Shown here piece by piece: positions 36,073 to 47,125 of a DNA stretch of 64,000 nucleotides. Source of the DNA: Ryuthela nishihirai (lineage: Eukaryota > Arthropoda > Arachnida > Araneae > Heptathelidae). Numbering within the stretch: position 1 is the first letter of the stretch; each line of letters begins with the position of its first letter. The notes under the pieces were generated by a model. The model worked only from the letters and a program-made list of their open reading frames with translations. It was not told the DNA's origin and made no database searches. The DNA lies in contig JAWZYU010000034.1 in the NCBI GenBank assembly GCA_038380435.1, forward strand, positions 5,686,704-5,750,703, read 5' to 3'. The translations under genes and the position numbers were made by a program.

Positions 36073-36408
36073 GGTGGTTTGTTCTGAGCGGCACTTTTTT
36101 GCACACAATGGGCTAAATGGTCAGATTACAAGGACCCCGAAGGCTGAGAAGGTTGGGAAGGGGACCCACTGGACAGCTGTTGAGAGACAGATGGTAGCCT
36201 CCCATCAAGACCATCCAGCGTGTTCTTTAACATGCAAAGGGTATGGCTCTCCCGCACATGGGGCCATGGTTTAACAATGATGACAGCCTTTGAGTAAGGC
36301 AGGGAGTTTTGTGGAGAGAAATCTAAACACTGGTCCAGCTGGGACTTGAACCTGGGAACAGCAGATTAAGAGCCTGGCACCCTACCGACTGAGCTATCCC
36401 CACCCCCC
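36073..36408 (-). repeat. SINE family A, minus strand, in LINE B
   Basis: A nearly full copy running from GTTCTGAGCGGCACTTTTTT to the head, with B box complement GGGACTTGAACC and A box complement ACCGACTGAGCTATCC. It separates the endonuclease and RT parts of LINE B, so it is younger than that LINE. Confidence 0.9.
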
Positions 36409-38592
36409 ATGTAAAGAGTAGGACAGAAGAGGAGCAAGTAATGATGTCGATGGCAGTGAAAGTAAGTACAAATACCTGTGTCCAACAGGGAGAGTGCGAG
36501 ATCCACAAGACATTGTTTGAGGACCACTCCCCTCTCACTGGTGTCAGTACTGCTGAAAGAGGACTGTTTCTGTTGAACATATGTTGTTGTGAGAAGGGGG
36601 ATAGCAACTGCAAGACTGGGCCCTCGAGGTCTTCCAGAAGATGGTGCTTCGAGGAGGAAGATACACAGAGCAGATAGTCAACAAAAATCCATGAAGAGGC
36701 AAATGGCAACTTCTCTAATGTGGTGAGGGATCTGACCTGAAATGGAGAATGGTGCTCACATGGATGGTGATGCCCCTGTGAGCTGGACCATCTCTATCTT
36801 AGTCCTGGTGAATGCCAGAAAAGTGCCAGATCATGGGATCAGATGCTGTCTGCAAGTATGTTTCTACAACTACACATAGATAGGATTATCTGCCTGATGG
36901 AGGACCTGGATGTCAAAATAGTTGGTGGACGATGGTTTAATGAATACAGTGGTCAGTATTCAAGTCCTCGGAATCATCTGAGGCACATGATCAGAGATGT
37001 CATGCAAAGAGGTTGCTGTTTGTTTTTTTGGCCCTAGAGAGAGCCCCTTTGCTTTGAAAGTCTGTCTATGGGTAGGAAGGTGGAGGCCTACTAGGGGTGG
37101 ACACTGAAGGCTGGGAAGCAGAGATGGATGCTGAAACAGATATCAACATCAGTCTTGCCTGCCCCAAGAGGTAGCAAGTGGCTGGAGAGAAAGACTCAGA
37201 AGGAGGAACACTGATATCACTTGCACTGCCACAGAAGCCGTGGGAATGAAGGGTTTCCCAGCAGCCACCTGGCACAGGAGAGTTTGCCAGATGCAATGCA
37301 GCAATCTTTCTCACCTCAGAATACATGATGTTCTGTATCGTCTTCACTCCCGACATCTTTCTCCTCTTTCCACTTAAGACAGTCACAGAAAAACAGTGGA
37401 TGCTTGACAGTATAATCCATGCAGCTTGCTGTCTCTGCTGTGGAATCTGTATCAAGATGATCTGTACTGCCACAGAGGGCACAAGTGAGCTTACCCTGGC
37501 ATGGCCATACCTCTGACATTGGAAGCAGCACAAAAGATTAGGTATATATTGCTGTACCTTGCAATGAAGGTATTCTGTATTGATAGAAGTTGGAAAGTGT
37601 GATGTGCTGTAGGTTAAAATCAACCTGGGTGGGTATGAATTTTTCATCATGAAGCATCAAACAATCAATGATTTTGAAAAGTCCCCACTCAGAGATCACA
37701 TCATGTAACAAATTAAATGATTTGTGAGGCTGTCACTGTGACAGCCACACTACCAATTGCCACAACCTTAAGTAGCATTTCCAAGTTCCGAACAAGTGGT
37801 CTCAACAATCAAGTAACCTGAACTTAGTTGACAAATTTCGAATAACATGCAAGACCTTCCAAATCTTTGTTGATAAAAAGGTGGACATGTCCCCAATCAT
37901 CTGATCACCTGTAAAATGGACTATCAGGAACAGAAGAATACAATGAGGGTGGATCCTTGTGTCAAAACAACTTAGAAGATGAGACAAAAGAAATTTTGAA
38001 CTGCATGTTTGTTAACTTGTGGTTCAGTGCCCGTGGTCCTCATCCACCATAGAAACCAATAAAGGGATGTCCAATCGGGTGCCAGGACTGCATGGGGACC
38101 ATATCTACACAGCCAGTGAGTGAGTCCTCCCAAAGAAAAAATAGAAGTGCGAGAAAACTCACAAACCTGTACCTGGGCATAAGCAAAGCATTCACCACAG
38201 TGCTTGGTTGCCCAAGCAGGTTCAGCATACCAGCCAACTGATACTGGGGGAGGGGAATCCCAGGACCTCCCACGTATCTGAAATAGAGGCGAAAACTGTG
38301 TGTAGCAGTAGCCCTCAATCATGGCTGGGCAATACTCAAGAGCACTGCCCAGCCCCACAATGAACTGGATCCCCAATCGCCACACAGGCCAAAGGAAACC
38401 CTGTTACTCATGAGCTGAGGAGAGTAAACGAGGTCCCCTGAGCAACTACAAGGTGAGTGTGCAGGACTCTGTGAAGGTACCTGAACCAACAGAACCTTCC
38501 TCATAATTGACACACCAAGGGGGATTTTATGGGAGAAAAATGCACATGAATATAATATTTGGGGAAAAAAAAGAAATAATGAAAGCACTCAC

Positions 38593-38726
38593 TAATTCGG
38601 AATGTAAACTTGTTTCAACTTGCTTTCTGCTTCAACTGCCTTCACTCGCTTTTGCTGTACATACCTATCTGTAGTTTTCCACATATAATAGTATTCTATT
38701 ACGTTTTTTAAACTTTTCCATGGAAG
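38593..38726 (-). CDS. MTA: MTA1-like gene, internal exon C (rest of SANT domain and linker)
   Basis: A 134-bp exon: 44 codons plus two bases, reading [20 protein letters not shown], then RYVQQKR and KLKQVYIPN. This is the C-terminal half of the SANT domain, whose [11 protein letters not shown] stretch is diagnostic for MTA proteins, and the start of the linker. Acceptor TTTTTCAG is at 38727-38729 and donor GTGAGT at 38592-38587. It enters in phase 0 and leaves with TA, completed to a Tyr codon by exon D. The 5' end of a decayed jockey-like LINE lies only about 50 bp beyond the donor, which is unusually close for an insertion into a conserved gene. Confidence 0.96.
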
Positions 38727-39230
38727 CTGAAAAATAAAACATAGCTACTTAAAATAATGCAATAACTAAACAATAATCTGATATACTTAACAATATAAAC
38801 AATTCAGTTAAAACACTTAATTGACATAAATATAAAATATGACTAAACTTAATGACTTCAAAGCTATATTTGATACCATTTCATTAAATGGACTAAATGA
38901 TCTACTCCCTTGGAATGAAAATTGCAGTAAAAAATGGTGCATTAATCTTGCAGACTAAATTAGATACTTTGCCCACAGTCAACATCAATTTTACATGTAT
39001 TAATATATTTATATTTATGTCCACTAGATGAATAAAAAATATGATGGAATAAAGACTGACTAAAAGTGATATAGCACAGTGACGTTACCCACAATACAGC
39101 ATAAAATTATTTAAAAATAAGCCGCCTATTATAATCAAACTTCGACTATTGTTATCAATTGTAAATTACATCAACTCATAATAAATAGGCACTTTAGCGT
39201 CAATTTAAATTTTAGAGGAAAAATTGTCTT

Positions 39231-39303
39231 GAGCCGGGTGGGATACGAACCCACGACCTCCTGATAACATGTCAGGTGCTCTGGACCACTGAGCTACCGA
39301 CCG
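39231..39303 (-). other. tRNA-like head, left (SINE family B)
   Basis: A near-complete cloverleaf: D stem GCTC/GAGC, anticodon stem CCTGA/TCAGG and T stem GTGGG/CCCAC are perfect, and the acceptor pairs at 6 of 7 positions. The loop CATGTTA would give anticodon TGT, but base 33 is A instead of the universal T, which argues against a working tRNA. The pol III boxes look intact. Confidence 0.7.
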
Positions 39304-40004
39304 CCGATCAAGATCTCCTCTAACAAGTGCTATGAACATTCCTTTATGTTTCATACAGGCGTTATTCTGGCAATTTTTTTAGCCACAAGTGGCATTTATA
39401 TTAGCCAATAGATGGAAGCATGTACAACAAGTATGCAAATAATAAATAATTAATGAAATAGGCTCGACATATTTCAAATCAACTCATAATAAATAGGCAC
39501 TTTAGCGTGCATATTTATTAAGCATAATAAATAGGCACCCTATTTCATTAATTATTTATTATCTTCATACTTGTCGTACATGCTTCCATCTATTGGCTAA
39601 TATAAAACCGCCGATCAAGATCTCCTCTAACAAGCACTATGAACATTCCTTTATGTTTCATAGAGGCGTTATTCTGGCAATTTTTTTAGCCACAAGCGGC
39701 ATTTATATTAGCCAATAGATGGAAGCATGTACGACAAGTATGCAAATAATAAATAATTAATGAAATAGGCTTGACGTATTTCAAATCAACTCATAATAAA
39801 TAGGCACTTTAGCGTGCATATTTATTAAGCATAATAAATAGGCATCCTATTTCATTAATTATTTATTATCTTCATACTTGTCGTACATGCTTCCATCTAT
39901 TGGCTAATATAAATGCTGCTTGTGGCTAAAAAAATTGCCAGAATAGCGCCTATATGAAACATAAAGGAATGTTCATAGCACTTCTTAGAGGAGATCTTGA
40001 TCGG

Positions 40005-40077
40005 AGGCCGGTAGCTCAGTGGTCCAGAACACCTGACATGTTATCAGGAGGTCATGGGTTCGTACCCCACCTGGCTC
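40005..40077 (+). other. tRNA-like head, right (SINE family B)
   Basis: The same tRNA-like sequence as at 39231-39303 in the opposite orientation, more diverged (D stem GCTC/GAAC, first T-stem pair lost). B box GGGTTCGTACC. It is followed by the same AGACAATTTTTC-TCTAAAATTTAAAT tail. Confidence 0.7.
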
Positions 40078-40413
40078 GAGACAATTTTTCATCTAAAATT
40101 TAAATCGATGCTAAAGTGCCTATTTATTATGAGTTGATATGAAATACGTTGAGCCTATTTCATTAACTATTTATTGTAAATTACACTTGTGGGTAAATGA
40201 CAAGAATTCTTAGAAAATTCGTAAACAGATCTTTTGTTCAAAACTTATGTTTAACTGAAGCATACCCTTATCTTTTAAATAGTGCATGACAAGAATTCTG
40301 AGAAAATTACATAAACAGATCTTTTGTTTAAAATTTATTTTTACCTAAAGCAAAGTGAGTGGGGATAAAGACATGCATCATATTTATCCTGTTGTGATTT
40401 CTCTAGTTTAATT

Positions 40414-41566
40414 TTGTGCTCTGTTGAGTTAAGAAGACTTTATAAAGTGCTCTATAAAAGAACCCTTTGTATCATGGCAGAAGCTAAACAAAAGCATAGA
40501 GATTTGTCTCTTCAAGAAAAGCAAAGAATTTTAGAGTGCTACGATAAGTTGCCCAAAATGAGTCAACGTTGTGCGGCTGTGCATTTAAAAACTTCACAAC
40601 CACTCTTGTGCAAGATCTTAAAAAACAGAACAGACATAGAAATTTCTGCCGTTTCTAATGAGAACATGGATCGGAAGAGAGAACGATCTGGGAAGGATAG
40701 TCAAGTTGAGTCAGCCTTAAAAATTTGGTTTAGTAATGTTCGTGAAAGGAATGCTTCAGTTAATGGACCTCTTATGCGTCAAAATGCAGAAGAACTTGCA
40801 AAAACGATGTGCAAAGAACATTTCATTGCAACTGATGGATGGTTCAACAGGTGGAAAAGTGAGAGAATATCGTGTAAATGTCTTCATGGTGTTAGCAGCT
40901 AATGAGTGGATAAAGACAGAGTGGCCAAAGATTATTACTGAATATTCACCCCCATATTTATAATGCAGATGAAACTGGACTCTATTTTCATGCAATGCCT
41001 GAGCATACTTATTTGTTTAAAAATGAAACTGCTAAAGGATTTAAATTTTTGAAAGAGTGAGTGACAGTTCTTTGTTGTGCTAATATGAAAGGTGAGAAGC
41101 GAGACCTTATAGTAATTGGAAAAAATAAAAATCCTCGGTGTTTCAAACGTGCCAAAAGTTTGCCTGTTGATTACTTTTCTAGTGCAAATGCTTGGATGAA
41201 AAATGCCATTATAACAATTGGTTAATTAAGTGGAATCTTGAATTAAAGTGAAAAATCGTCTGTGTGACCAAGGCATCATAACAGCTTTTAAAGCTTATTA
41301 CTGCAGGCAAATTCGTGCATAAATTATAGCTGAACTTGATGAAATTCAAGATCAATCTGATGCAAGTGCAAAAAATATTTCTCTTCTTGATGCATTGCAT
41401 TTGCTAGCAATGCCTTGGAAGCAAGTCTCAGAGAAAATTATCGGAAACTGCTTCCGAAAACGTGGATTTTCTACAATAAATGCTGAAGCTCCTGCTTCTG
41501 AAGAATCTGATCATCTTAGAGCTGAAATTTTCAAATCAAATCCCAGGTGGTATGTCTAAAGGATCC
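40414..41566 (+). pseudogene. Tigger/pogo transposase with deleted catalytic centre
   Basis: An open frame at 40414-40902 gives the CENP-B-type N-terminus: LSLQEKQRILECYDKLPKMS (first HTH), RKRERSGKDSQVESALKIWF and EHFIATDGWFNRWKSERIS (second HTH). The frame then shifts. NADETGLYFHAMPEHTYLFK near 40960-41020 holds the first catalytic Asp, followed by VTVLCCANMKGEKRDLIVIG and KNPRCFKRAKSLPVDYFSSA. Near 41220-41280 the segment with the second and third catalytic residues is missing, jumping to DQGIITAFKAYY. The end (LLDALHLLAMPWKQVSEKII) is still readable. It cannot be an active transposase. It abuts LINE B at 41567. Confidence 0.85.
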
Positions 41567-42610
41567 AGATGATCCTTACTGCCACAGCGAGCACAGGTGG
41601 GTTAGCCCCAGCAAGCTGTGCGGGCATGACCGTATATCTGACACTGAAAACAGCGCAGAGGGTTTGGTATGTACGGTCATACCTCACAATGTAAATAACC
41701 TGCCTTGATGGAAGAAGGCTGGCGTGGCGTGTTGAATGTCACAATCAGCACACGGGTGGGTGCCAATTTCCCATCACGGAGTGTCGAAACCAGGTGGACC
41801 GCTGTTACTCCTTGAGGTGTGAGCAAGGAGAGGATTTCCTCCTCAGTGACATTGAGGAGGCCCCACTCAGTGATCACCCCCGAGAGGAATTCAAAGTTTT
41901 ATGGGGAGTGACTTCGACAGCCACCCACCAATTTCTTTGACTTTCAGGAGCAGTTCCGAGTGTTTGGACAAGCGGTCTCAACCTGTAAGTCGTCAGGTCG
42001 TAAGCGCTTGACGGATTTCGGCTCTCCCGCAAGACCTTTCAAACTTTTGTTGACGGAAAAAGGGGACTTGTCCCCAAGTACCTGATCACCCATGGAGTGG
42101 ATGATCAGGAATCTGGGGAACGACACAGACAAAGAAGACGACGGCAGAGATAACTTAGACCAAGAGGAAGATGGGGGTTCGTGGTGAGCCCTCTTAGCGG
42201 CACTGATCGCATTATTTTCATCATTCTCTTTAATTTTTTTTTTTTTGGTGTGGTTCAGTGCCCGCTGTCCCCACCCTCCACGGAGCCCAACTAGGGAACG
42301 CCCAGTTGGGCGTCAGGGCTACACAGGCACTATACCCACACAGACAGTGAGCCAAGCCCTCACAAATAAATAAAAGGAAAATAAAAAGTGAAATGTGCAA
42401 AACAAAAACAGTCTACACAAAAGGAACAAAGCGTAAAATAACAAAATTGTGAAAGACCAAACTGGCATCACAAAGAAATTATAACTTCAAAATGAAAATA
42501 ATCTGTGAGGAAACTTGCGAACCTGTACCCGGACCGTGGCAAGGTTACTCACTGCTCTGCATGGTTGACCCTAGCAGGACCTGCCCACCAGCCGATTGCT
42601 CCTGGGGTAC
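41567..42610 (-). mobile_element. LINE B, 5' UTR and ORF1 only
   Basis: Read on the minus strand from 42610. The 5' region matches 38470-38240. ORF1 begins near 42130 (MGDQVLGDKSPFSVNKSLKG and LAGEPKSVKRLRPDDLQVE). After one frameshift it continues at 41877-41677 (GLLNVTEEEILSLLTPQGVT) to the zinc knuckle CFQCQIYGHA and CARCGSKDH near 41590. The sequence then ends abruptly at Tigger, and ORF2 is absent. ORF1 would be a nucleic-acid-binding protein. It is better preserved than the 33-38.5 kb copy. Loss of the 3' part is unusual for a LINE and suggests a later deletion. Confidence 0.8.
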
Positions 42611-44110
42611 CTCAATATACCTCAAATGTTTGTTAAAATTAAAATACATAAAATAGATAATCCATTTCAACCCTTAGTTAATAAGCAAAAATCACCAACA
42701 TATAACTTGGAAATAGCCCTATTTCACTTTTTTAAAACGTACTTTCCACTGACAAAAAATATTGTAACATCATGTTATGAAGCTCTTTGTAGAAATCAGA
42801 ATACGCCCATCACACCAAATGTAACAATGCATTCACTAGATGTCGTATTGCTGTATCCTAATACCCCAATATTGGATGCAGCGATGTGACTAAAGGCTGA
42901 ATGGCTACGTGTAACACAACCTTCACATGCACAATACTTTGCTATGCATGATGCATTGGACCTCACTATAAAATCTAATTTCTTCGACATCAGTGGTCGG
43001 ATATGCCTCCAGACTGAGGGTGTCCTGATGGGTTCCCCTCTGTCTGGACTCATGGCCGACGTGGTCATGAGGCATGTTGAAAAAACAGCACTCTCCACAT
43101 GCAAGTTAAAACCCGATCTATACATCCGGTACATTGACGATATCTTAATTTTCTGGTCTCACCCTATTGAAAAATTAGCTGAGTTTGTAAATACATTGAA
43201 TAATGTAATGCCCACAATCAAGTTTACCATAGAATCAGGAAAAAAAATAGGCAATTACCTTATCTGGACATTAATATAACCCGCAAGTCGCATTTTTGCG
43301 AGACTACCGTATACAGAAAACCAACGTATGTACCTAATTATATCCCAATTGACTCATCACACCCTATGAAATAAAAGCAAGTATTATCCCTCATTATGTT
43401 AGAGCCTACAGATAATTGCTCTCAACGAATAACACTCCAAGAAGAATTACAATACATTCAAAAAACCGCAGGGGAAGCAGGGTATCCAAGTAATTTATTG
43501 CAAAAATGGGAAAGAACTGTGAAATCGGCAGCAAATACAAAATAAAAATCAATATGCTATTAGTTTCCCTTATATGAAAACTATAACTAAATCACTTGAA
43601 AACTCTTTAAGTAAACATAACATTATATTACCCAGCACCATTACCCATTCTGTTAAAAATTTGGTCCTAAATGATAAGAGATCAGAAACCCCATACATAG
43701 GAAAAACATATAGACAATATGAGACACGGATGCACGAACATTTTACAGATATAAGCAAAAAGAACCTTACAACAGCGTTATCAAAAACAATAGTTGAAAA
43801 CAATATTAAAATTGACAAAATTAATTTTAAACCTGGTATAGCCCCAAAAATAAAATTCCAATTGCAATACGCCGAGACATTACTCATTCACAAGCATCTT
43901 GACGATGCCTGCAATATCGAGATTCCACCCCTTCTGTCAGCATGGCATCTCCTGTTGCAGCATTCGTCATGAACTGTGTGCACAACCCTGATCACGCATT
44001 GGGCTGGGTCAGACTGACAGCGGCTACTTAAAACCAGCAACTCATTACCATCTCTCTTGCCTGAAGATGACAAGTGTTATGAGTTCATGGTGAAACGCAT
44101 AGCATATGAA
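42611..44110 (+). pseudogene. Penelope-like element, RT and GIY-YIG endonuclease
   Basis: It starts inside the RT (VKIKIHKIDNPFQPL, SPTYNLEIALFHFF and TLDVV-like MHSLDVVLLYPNTPI). The RT continues with LMGSPLSGLMADVVM and the active site YIDDILIFW (YIDD at 43130-43141). After a stop and frameshifts near 43280-43570 comes the GIY-YIG-type region (TPYIGKTYRQYETRMHEHF, about 43690-43740) and a C-terminal block to about 43970. The 3' end has GCCTGAAGATGACAAGTGTT, the form seen at Penelope termini. The 5' end is missing at the LINE B junction. Penelope RT is related to telomerase and carries its own endonuclease. This copy is dead. Confidence 0.88.
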
Positions 44111-45039
44111 ACCTGTGAGGTTCACGTTTTAGATGTTTTTAAAGTTTCTTAACATTTTGAAAGCAATGGTGTTATCTACATTAAGCAATGGGTTATAATG
44201 ACATTTGCTGACTTCCAGTAATCGAGTTACTAAGATCCTTTTCAAGCGGGGGAAAAAGTGCTAATCACTGTATATCAACTGTTTGTTTATTACCTTACAT
44301 TAACGGATGTACAATGGAAGATACCATTTCCTTGTATGATATCCATTCCCTTATATGATACCGTTTCCTTGTATTTTCTTGTATTATGCAATTATGTGGT
44401 GAAAAGCACTGCAGTAACAACATATGGCATAAAATATTGAACTGATAAAAACCACGAACAACTGGCAGTAAAATTGCATTTCAAGCATCTGTTTGAAAGA
44501 AGTTTTTGACCTGAATGTGTCAACTAAAGAAGTACTTCAGTTCACATCATATATGCACATATTGTAAAACTACAGGAGAGGACCATTCAGGACTGGTAGC
44601 ATTTATAATCACCAACTGCATCATGACTTGTCGCTGATAATGCAATTGTACCAGCAATTTGGTAAATATGTTCATTTTTATATGTAACTCTAGTGGTCTC
44701 TGATATTGAAGAGTTAACCTTGAGTATGAATGTAAAAATTGGGGTAATTTTAAGGTGTTTTTTAAGTATATTCCATTAGAGTTAATGGTAATGTACAGCA
44801 CTTCTCTGGGCTTGAAAAACTACTCCTCTGGAAGAATGTTTTAACTTTTGTACCACAGCATTATCATGATATTAAATTATTGCAGAATTTTAGCTGTGTT
44901 TAAACTTATTATCAGGACAGTTAAATTCTATAAGAGGACAAAGTTCGGAGTACTTTTGGATCAAGTGGCACAGAAGCACTCCCCCAAATCAGAATCAAGG
45001 AGTTAAGTTTTGTTGAAAATGATTAGTTGCATTGTTCTA

Positions 45040-46162
45040 CACTGAAGTGCCATTGAATTAGAGATAGCAACCTAGTAATGTGTTGGACCCCCTCTGGCCC
45101 TGATAACAGCAGTCACATGATGAGACAAGGACTCCACAAGCCTGCATAAATATTCCACAGGTATGGCAACCCATGCATCCTCCAGAGCTATCCACAATTC
45201 TCTCAAGGTCGTCACTGATGGGACATGGACCCAAACACTCTGCTCAATGATATTCCCAAAGATTGCTACTGCAATCATGCAGTAGCCAACCTGGACCGGT
45301 GAGATGAACAGTTGTCTTGCTGGTAGACGCCATCTCCATTGGGATGCATGATGGTCATAAATGGGTGTAAATGGTCAGCCATGAGTTCTACATACCGGGA
45401 TGCATTGAGAGTCATTGGTACACGTACCAAAGGTCTCAAAGACGTCCAACTGAAGACACCCCAGGCCATCACTGAGCCACCAGCAGCTTGTACTGTTCCG
45501 ACCTGATATGCAGAATACATGGCTTCATGGGGTTGGCACCATACCCTGTCTCCCATCGGCATTCATCACTCCAGGATATCTGTTGCTAATTTTTGATGTT
45601 CTTTAGCCCATGCAAGGCATTGAGAGCCCGTGTCGTGCTGTTGGAAGTGGGACTCTCGTAGGTCAGCGGCTCCCGAGCTGAGACAATGAAGTGAGCATTG
45701 CACAGTCCAGGCACTGACTTCCTGACTGGAACACATGTTCAGATGGGAGATGATTTCAGATCATGTCTGGCCCCTATCGGTTCATACAATGTGGGTCAGA
45801 CGGCAAAGCCCATGATCATTCAAGGTTGATTGTCCTTTGCAGTTGGTCTGGGTACTTGTTTATTTGCCAGAATTTTCATATTCCCGGAACACTCTTGAAA
45901 CTATCATAAGAGAAAATTCTTCAAGTTCGTTGACAATTTGAGTTTGATTGTCCCATCTGTCGGGCACCTACGATCTGCCCTCTGTCAAATGCATCTAAAT
46001 CTGGCGCCTTTCCCATTAGGCTTCTCATGATGAATGCTTTGGGAAGCCAAAGCTGACAGCTATATATGACCAGAGTTTCAGCCATGCATGTGTGCAAATG
46101 CAGGATTTGCAGTACTTAATTTGGATAATGTCTCCTTTCCTTACTTCAATAGCACTTCAGTG
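45040..46162 (-). mobile_element. Tc1-like transposon with TIRs and TA duplication
   Basis: A 1123-bp element with ends CACTGAAGTGCCATTGAA (left) and TTCAATAGCACTTCAGTG (right), one mismatch between them, flanked by TA at 45038-45039 and 46163-46164. The minus strand encodes a decayed transposase. DLDAFDRGQIVGARQMG near 46000 is the paired-type HTH start. GGSVMAWGVFSW and QQDNCSSHRS (45275-45562) surround the second catalytic Asp. RELWIALEDAWVAIPVEYLC and SHHVTAVIRARGGPTHY form the C-terminus (45072-45278). Frameshifts make it inactive. Confidence 0.93.
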
Positions 46163-46435
46163 TATAACACAGCAGTAATAAATGTTACTAGCAATAAGTT
46201 CAGCATAAGGGGCTTACTACTATGTCTGACAGATCTTTGTGATGAACATATGAAGCTAAATAATCCAAAACAGGAACAGCTCAGTTAGTAATTTACTTGT
46301 CAATTACACTAATTGCAGGAAGAATAACAAAATGACACATGAAAATTGCCTCCACAAGAAGGCAGTATATGAAAATTGTACTGTCATAATAATGAAACAC
46401 CACATGTGAATTAAGTACAAATGCTGACCAGTCAG

Positions 46436-46545
46436 TTTTTTTTTTTTTTTTTTTTTTGTTGTTGTTGTTTTTTCCCACTTTACATTATTATGTAAAGTTT
46501 ATGTTGTTTTTTCCACTTACATTATTATGTAAAGTGGAAGACTAA
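46436..46545. repeat. Poly-T tract and duplicated hairpin
   Basis: 22 T (46436-46457) and a GTT repeat are followed by two copies of ACATTATTATGTAAAGT (about 46482-46498 and 46527-46543), each with short inverted arms ACTTTACAT/ATGTAAAGT or similar. Confidence 0.8.
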
Positions 46546-46936
46546 ATATTCAAAGTGCTTAGTTTTGGAAATTTGAAATATGAAGGAATATGCAAGTTAA
46601 GATAATTTGGAAACAACTAAATAGTAAAGCAATAATACTTTGAAACATATATATATATTCACTCTAATATAATCTGTCATTTCAAGTTATCTTCATGTGC
46701 TTATTTTTATTATTATGCTGCCTAATATGACAGTAATAAATTTGAAGAACATTGATATGTGAATACGAGTACAACTATAGGAAAAAATGTAGCTTTACAG
46801 ATTAATAAACTACTACTTGTAATTAGAATAATACAGTTTGAGAATAATGATAGTTTAGGTATATATGCATAATGTTTGCTGCTCTAATGTTAATTCACAT
46901 AAAATCAAAAAACATTCTGTCAAAAATTTAACTTAC

Positions 46937-47125
46937 AAAATCCTGCCTGATGTCATTGAAATCTTTACCATACTTTTCAAGGGCTTCTTCAAAAAGATTA
47001 GCTTCAGAAGCAGACCATTCTTCCATTTCATCACGACATAAAACTGGACCACCATGGGGGACTAGGCTAGAAATTGCACTGGTGATGTCGTAATTGTGCT
47101 TATGGAGTATGTCCATTGCATGAAA
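46937..47125 (-). CDS. MTA: MTA1-like gene, internal exon B (end of ELM2, start of SANT)
   Basis: A 189-bp exon of exactly 63 codons, phase 0 at both ends, starting [14 protein letters not shown] and ending [10 protein letters not shown]. It contains the MTA hallmark [20 protein letters not shown] followed by [12 protein letters not shown], the first part of the SANT domain. In human MTA1 this region with ELM2 contacts HDAC1. The acceptor CAG is at 47126-47128 and the donor GTAAGT at 46936-46931. No stop or frameshift is present, so the exon appears under selection, unlike the decayed mobile elements around it. The 5.0-kb intron before it holds nested SINEs, a 44-bp palindrome and homopolymers; the 8.2-kb intron after it holds Tc1, Penelope, LINE and Tigger sequence. 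Confidence 0.96.

Larger units (their letters stand above)
33035..38540 (-). mobile_element. LINE B, long decayed jockey-like LINE
   Basis: Read on the minus strand, 38540-37650 is 5' region. ORF1 remnants at about 37650-37066 carry zinc knuckles (YIPN-L-CFQCQRYGHA, then CALCGSTDHL and CLKWKEEKD). The endonuclease end lies near 36700-36420 (LVDLALSLLDTG). The RT N-terminal block follows at 35738-35430 (LEALKHALVN, QLIADFQAIANTI). The RT active site reads CVDDFSIFC (CVDD at 34461-34472; Tyr replaced by Cys). C-terminal remnants continue to 33035. Stops and frameshifts are everywhere, and two SINE A copies are inserted (36073-36408 and 35203-35460). This LINE type is especially common in arthropods. 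Not active. Confidence 0.8.
24032..38592 (-). other. MTA intron (14.6 kb) between exons C and D
   Basis: 24034-25760 is AT-rich with only a weak tRNA-like stretch and no gene. 26862-28317 and 31546-33034 likewise show nothing beyond short repeats (for example two ACATGTTTT-CACAATGTGG copies at 32343 and 32403). The other parts hold the transposon and LINE remnants listed separately. Confidence 0.7.
39171..40172. mobile_element. 1-kb palindromic composite element with two inverted tRNA-like heads
   Basis: Bounded by a perfect 13-bp duplication ATTGTAAATTACA (39158-39170 and 40173-40185), so the whole block behaved as one insertion. The left part carries a tRNA-like sequence on the minus strand, the right part the same on the plus strand. 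Their flanks are inverted copies of each other (CACTTTAGC... left, GCTAAAGTG... right). Between them are two tandem 307-bp units (39301-39607 and 39608-39914), each itself an inverted repeat built on ATTAGCCAATAGATGGAAGC and its complement. No ORF or transposase is present. Confidence 0.85.
38727..46936 (-). other. MTA intron (8.2 kb) between exons B and C
   Basis: 38730-39157, 44111-45037 and 46163-46435 are AT-rich with no feature I recognise. The remainder holds the palindromic tRNA-SINE element, Tigger, LINE B, Penelope and Tc1 sequences listed separately. Confidence 0.7.

Noticed and set aside
39231..40077. Two genuine tRNA genes
   Set aside because: Base 33 is A instead of T, acceptor pairing is incomplete and both copies are part of a repeated element.
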